Shown here: positions 63,341 to 64,000 of the stretch, in pieces | How positions within the stretch are numbered: position 1 is the first letter of the stretch | How the letters are laid out: each line of letters starts with the position of its first letter | Assembly: GCF_023101205.1 (NCBI RefSeq) | Contig: NZ_CP078078.1 | Span: forward strand, 806,001 to 870,000 | Length of the DNA: 64,000 nt | DNA from: Microbacterium aurugineum | Lineage (GTDB): Bacteria > Actinomycetota > Actinomycetes > Actinomycetales > Microbacteriaceae | Direction of reading: 5' to 3' | Notes under the pieces: generated by a model | Seen by the model: the letters and a program-made list of their open reading frames with translations, nothing else | Told to the model about the DNA's origin: nothing | The model's database searches: none | Program-made: the position numbers and the translations under genes

Positions 63341-64000
63341 ACAACCGATCGACTTCCCGCTTCCGGCGTGCCCTCGGGGTCATCGCCGGCCTCGCCGCGG
63401 CTTCCGTCGCCCTCTCCGGCTGCCTCTACGCGATGATCCCCGAGCAGTCCTCGCGGCCGTCCACGACCGCCGCTCCCGATACCGAGGGTGTGGCAGAAGA
63501 CCTGCTGCCGTTCTACTCGCAGGAATTGACCTGGACCGAGTGCGGCACCGGCTTCGACTGCACCGACGTCACGGCTCCGCTCGACTGGGAGAACCCGGCA
63601 GCGGGCGACATCACGCTCGCGGTCGTGCGCCACCGGGCGGAGGGGACCCCGGTCGGCTCGCTGCTGACCAACCCCGGTGGCCCTGGTGCCAGCGGTGTGG
63701 ACCTCGTCCTGAACAACCTCGGATTCGCCGTCGGGGCCGACCTCATCGAGAACTTCGATGTGATCGGCTTCGACCCGCGCGGAGTCGGCGACTCGACCGC
63801 GGTGACCTGCTACGACGCCCCCGAGATGGACGACTACCTCTACGGCATCCCCGCCGCCGCCCGCGGTACCGCGGAGTGGGAGGCCGAACTGCTCGACGCG
63901 CATAAATCGTTCGCCGAAGCGTGCGATGCGAACAGCGGCGGGATCCTGCCCTACGTCACCACCGTCAACGCCGCCCGCGACATGGATCTGATCCGTGCCG
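63337..64000 (+). CDS. Secreted alpha/beta-hydrolase (tripeptidyl aminopeptidase-like), truncated by window end
   Basis: A 221-residue N-terminal part of a lipoprotein. The signal ends in the lipobox ALSGC (Cys about residue 29). After it come LTWTECGTGFDCTDVTAPLDWENP and the oxyanion segment TNPGGPGASGVDLVLNN, then VIGFDPRGVGDSTAVTCYD, as in the secreted tripeptidyl aminopeptidases and related actinobacterial alpha/beta-hydrolases. The catalytic Ser (usually GxSYG) lies beyond the window. GTG 63337 overlaps the holB stop; GGGAGGAAA precedes it. Confidence 0.85.
   Translation, partial: MNNRSTSRFRRALGVIAGLAAASVALSGCLYAMIPEQSSRPSTTAAPDTEGVAEDLLPFYSQELTWTECGTGFDCTDVTAPLDWENPAAGDITLAVVRHRAEGTPVGSLLTNPGGPGASGVDLVLNNLGFAVGADLIENFDVIGFDPRGVGDSTAVTCYDAPEMDDYLYGIPAAARGTAEWEAELLDAHKSFAEACDANSGGILPYVTTVNAARDMDLIRA

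Overview
The window is high-GC DNA from an actinobacterium, most likely a Microbacterium or close relative in the Microbacteriaceae. The support is very high GC, many GTG/TTG starts, ATGA-type gene overlaps, an actinobacterial-type cbs-metB pair, a TopA with a long Lys/Ala tail, a Tad-like 'helicase/secretion neighbourhood' cluster beside topA, and many genes whose start codon lies about 6 bases after a TAnnnT -10 box (leaderless style). Most of it is core chromosome. I see no insertion sequence, prophage, CRISPR array or rRNA.

Layout. 0-1.6 kb: the end of a DUF559/AbiEi-like protein, then rplJ-rplL with promoter, leader and terminator. 1.6-6.4 kb: a LacI-type regulator divergent from a sugar ABC importer (binding lipoprotein and two permeases, no ATPase). 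6.5-11.9 kb: cbs and metB (transsulfuration), a Bcr/CflA-type efflux pump, a PAP2 phosphatase and a GNAT enzyme. 12.05 kb: tRNA-Ser(GGA). 12.25-21.75 kb: a compact, co-directional RiPP cluster. 21.8-27.2 kb: trhO, then tgpA-DUF58-moxR on the minus strand. 27.35 kb: the 4.5S/SRP RNA. 27.5-35.6 kb: rhomboid protease, muramidase-like protein, pta-ackA, beta-phosphoglucomutase and a GH65 phosphorylase. 35.8-42.2 kb: dnaX-recR-DMT exporter-aspartokinase-asd. 42.2-48.8 kb: mqo, tdk, a GntR/FadR regulator with lldD, then DUF1295, HAD and VanZ genes. 48.8-55.3 kb: tRNA-Pro(CGG), metallophosphoesterase, PASTA-type penicillin-binding protein, DUF4177, RidA and acs. 55.6-64 kb: Tad-like genes, topA, tmk, holB and a truncated secreted hydrolase.

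The most interesting system is the RiPP cluster. Three 39-44 residue precursors share a leader motif (E/R-F-x-E-L-[DE]-x-[MI]-[DE]-A) and a hydrophobic core, and all three end in a C-terminal Thr. Around them are an RRE-type recognition protein with a shortened upstream paralogue, a class III aminotransferase, an iron-ADH-fold dehydrogenase, a SAM methyltransferase, an M50-type membrane protease with an N-terminal PqqD-like region, and an ABC transporter with two membrane subunits. This is the signature of the daptides, peptides whose C-terminal Thr is oxidatively decarboxylated, transaminated and dimethylated to give a second amino terminus; the type cluster (mpa) was reported from Microbacterium paraoxydans. 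A promoter lies 50-80 bases before the first gene and a strong stem-loop separates the precursor genes from the methyltransferase gene.

Central carbon genes fit together: mqo and lldD feed electrons into respiration, pta-ackA and acs run acetate both ways, and GH65 plus beta-phosphoglucomutase bring alpha-glucosides to glucose 6-phosphate.
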